This document shows, in pieces, positions 63,139 to 64,000 of a stretch of 64,000 nt of DNA. This DNA is from Ruminococcus gauvreauii (GTDB lineage: Bacteria > Bacillota > Clostridia > Lachnospirales > Lachnospiraceae), in NCBI RefSeq assembly GCF_025151995.1, contig NZ_CP102290.1, forward strand, positions 620,001 through 684,000, in the 5' to 3' direction. Each line of letters begins with the position of its first letter. Position 1 is the first letter of the stretch. A model generated the notes under the pieces. The model was given only the letters and a program-made list of their open reading frames with translations, ran no database searches and was not told the origin of the DNA. The position numbers and the translations under genes were made by a program.

Positions 63139-63408
63139 TCAGTCCCTCTGTTCTCTTTGTTTATTAACAAAATAAAGGATAATGTTGGCCGCAACAACGA
63201 TCAGATTTAAAATGTAGAAGAACAGCACATAGGTTATATTGTGACTTAAAATTTTTGCCGCCATTCCACATAGGTATCCAATCTCGATGAGACACAGGAA
63301 AGTCAGACTGACGCCCTTCGTAGTTTTTGCCAGAAACGCTTTTCTGAAATTAATCGGCCATGAAGCACCGAAACAGAGCAGCATGATAATCTCACATAGA
63401 TTTGCCAT
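63139..63408 (-). CDS. Small PQ-loop-like membrane protein
   Basis: An 89-residue protein with three hydrophobic helices and a single PQ-loop-like motif (SWPINFRKAFLAKTTKGVS). It resembles SemiSWEET-sized proteins that can dimerise to form a sugar carrier, but the Pro-Gln pair is Pro-Ile here, so transport is uncertain. It lies 25 nt upstream of the CcdA gene on the same strand. Confidence 0.75.
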   Translation of the reverse strand: MANLCEIIMLLCFGASWPINFRKAFLAKTTKGVSLTFLCLIEIGYLCGMAAKILSHNITYVLFFYILNLIVVAANIILYFVNKQREQRD

Positions 63409-63594
63409 CTCATCCTCTCCTTAACATTGCAACCAACTCACTTGTTCAACAACTCTACTTGTATTCAGCTTACACTGATCATCACGATTTGAGAAGATTG
63501 AATTTCCTTAACATTCGTTTATAAAAAATATACATGCAAAATATTCACAAATTTTATTATCATTTTTGCACAATAAAAATCAAAACCTCTTATC

Positions 63595-63966
63595 TCACTG
63601 CCATTTAGGGTTGTGCAGAATAATCTTCATCAGACATACTTCATCGCCCATCTTTATACTTTTCAGCAGCTCAACATCAGCATTACAGTCAAATGCCTTT
63701 TCAAAAAGAGTTTTACTGTAACCGGCAGTACACTGACACCATGTATTTGTCTCTAATTTTTCCACGCCCTCAAGCATCGGGCAGGGGCAAAATCCAAACT
63801 GCAGAAAAAGTTCGCCGTCTTTACAGAAAAGACCTGCCGCCTTCGCCTTCTCCGAATTTTCAAGTTGTTCTTTACCAAACACTACCTCATTCGCAATATC
63901 CTCACTGCTTTCTGTTTTCACTGCTTCATAAATTGCTTTCTCTTGAATTTTTCTGATATCAAACAT
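63595..63966 (-). CDS. Cys-rich hypothetical protein
   Basis: A 123-residue protein with clustered cysteines: FCPCPM (C59, C61) and NTWCQCTAGYSKTLFEKAF (C76, C78), plus single Cys elsewhere. The WCxCTAGYxKxLFE pattern resembles small soluble proteins of Clostridia, perhaps zinc- or cofactor-binding (DUF6144-like), but I am not certain of the family. GGAGA precedes the ATG. The upstream region is outside the window. Confidence 0.6.
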   Translation of the reverse strand: MFDIRKIQEKAIYEAVKTESSEDIANEVVFGKEQLENSEKAKAAGLFCKDGELFLQFGFCPCPMLEGVEKLETNTWCQCTAGYSKTLFEKAFDCNADVELLKSIKMGDEVCLMKIILHNPKWQ

Positions 63967-64000
63967 AATTTTCTCCGTATTCCTGACTTATTAATTAACC

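Overview
The window looks like a chromosomal segment of a Gram-positive anaerobe of the Clostridia, most likely a Lachnospiraceae-type gut bacterium. The reasons are strong AGGAGG ribosome sites, oxygen-independent metabolism, many MATE exporters, feoAB iron uptake, COG0523 GTPases and many AraC/LacI-regulated carbohydrate-type genes. The assignment to family is inferred from gene content only. Most genes lie on the minus strand. No rRNA, tRNA, CRISPR array, transposase or phage gene was seen.

From 1 to 34 kb the content is mostly housekeeping. It starts with envelope genes (a DUF2207 protein cut by the window edge, LemA, HIT, an LCP ligase) and a PfkB sugar kinase. An AT-rich two-gene Septu-type defence pair (PtuA/PtuB) follows at 4.5-6.5 kb. 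Next come a metY-isochorismatase-GNAT operon, a feoAB locus with a Fic gene between feoB and a small FeoB-associated protein, a CoA operon (coaBC, an ECF S component, coaX), a glycosyltransferase/DUF2298 pair, livHMGF with a cytidylate kinase-like gene, an nadABC-niaR operon, livJ, a MATE exporter overlapping a phosphopantetheinyl transferase gene, and a five-gene run (SH3 lipoprotein, fabG, two tandem MATE paralogues, cupin).

From 34 to 57 kb is an accessory catabolic region. It opens with an inositol-type trio (iolG-like, a TIM-barrel isomerase, iolH-like). It then holds four uroporphyrinogen-decarboxylase-like (UroD/MtaA superfamily) genes, each beside its own AraC or LacI regulator. Interleaved are a COG0523 GTPase, an SDR, a Na+/solute symporter, an orphan substrate-binding lipoprotein, an AT-rich ABC exporter, an Hsp20 and an SGNH hydrolase. 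No corrinoid protein, MtrH or corrinoid-activase gene is visible, so the UroD-like enzymes lack the usual partners of a corrinoid methyltransferase system here. I infer several small, separately regulated modules for uptake and cleavage of modified (possibly methylated) sugars or cyclitols; the substrate is unknown.

From 57 to 64 kb is an operon of a small Cys protein, a second COG0523 GTPase, a DUF1097 membrane protein and a C45 acyltransferase-like hydrolase. It is followed by a polysaccharide deacetylase-like gene, a class C beta-lactamase-like hydrolase, a CcdA-type thiol redox membrane protein, a PQ-loop protein and a Cys-rich hypothetical protein.
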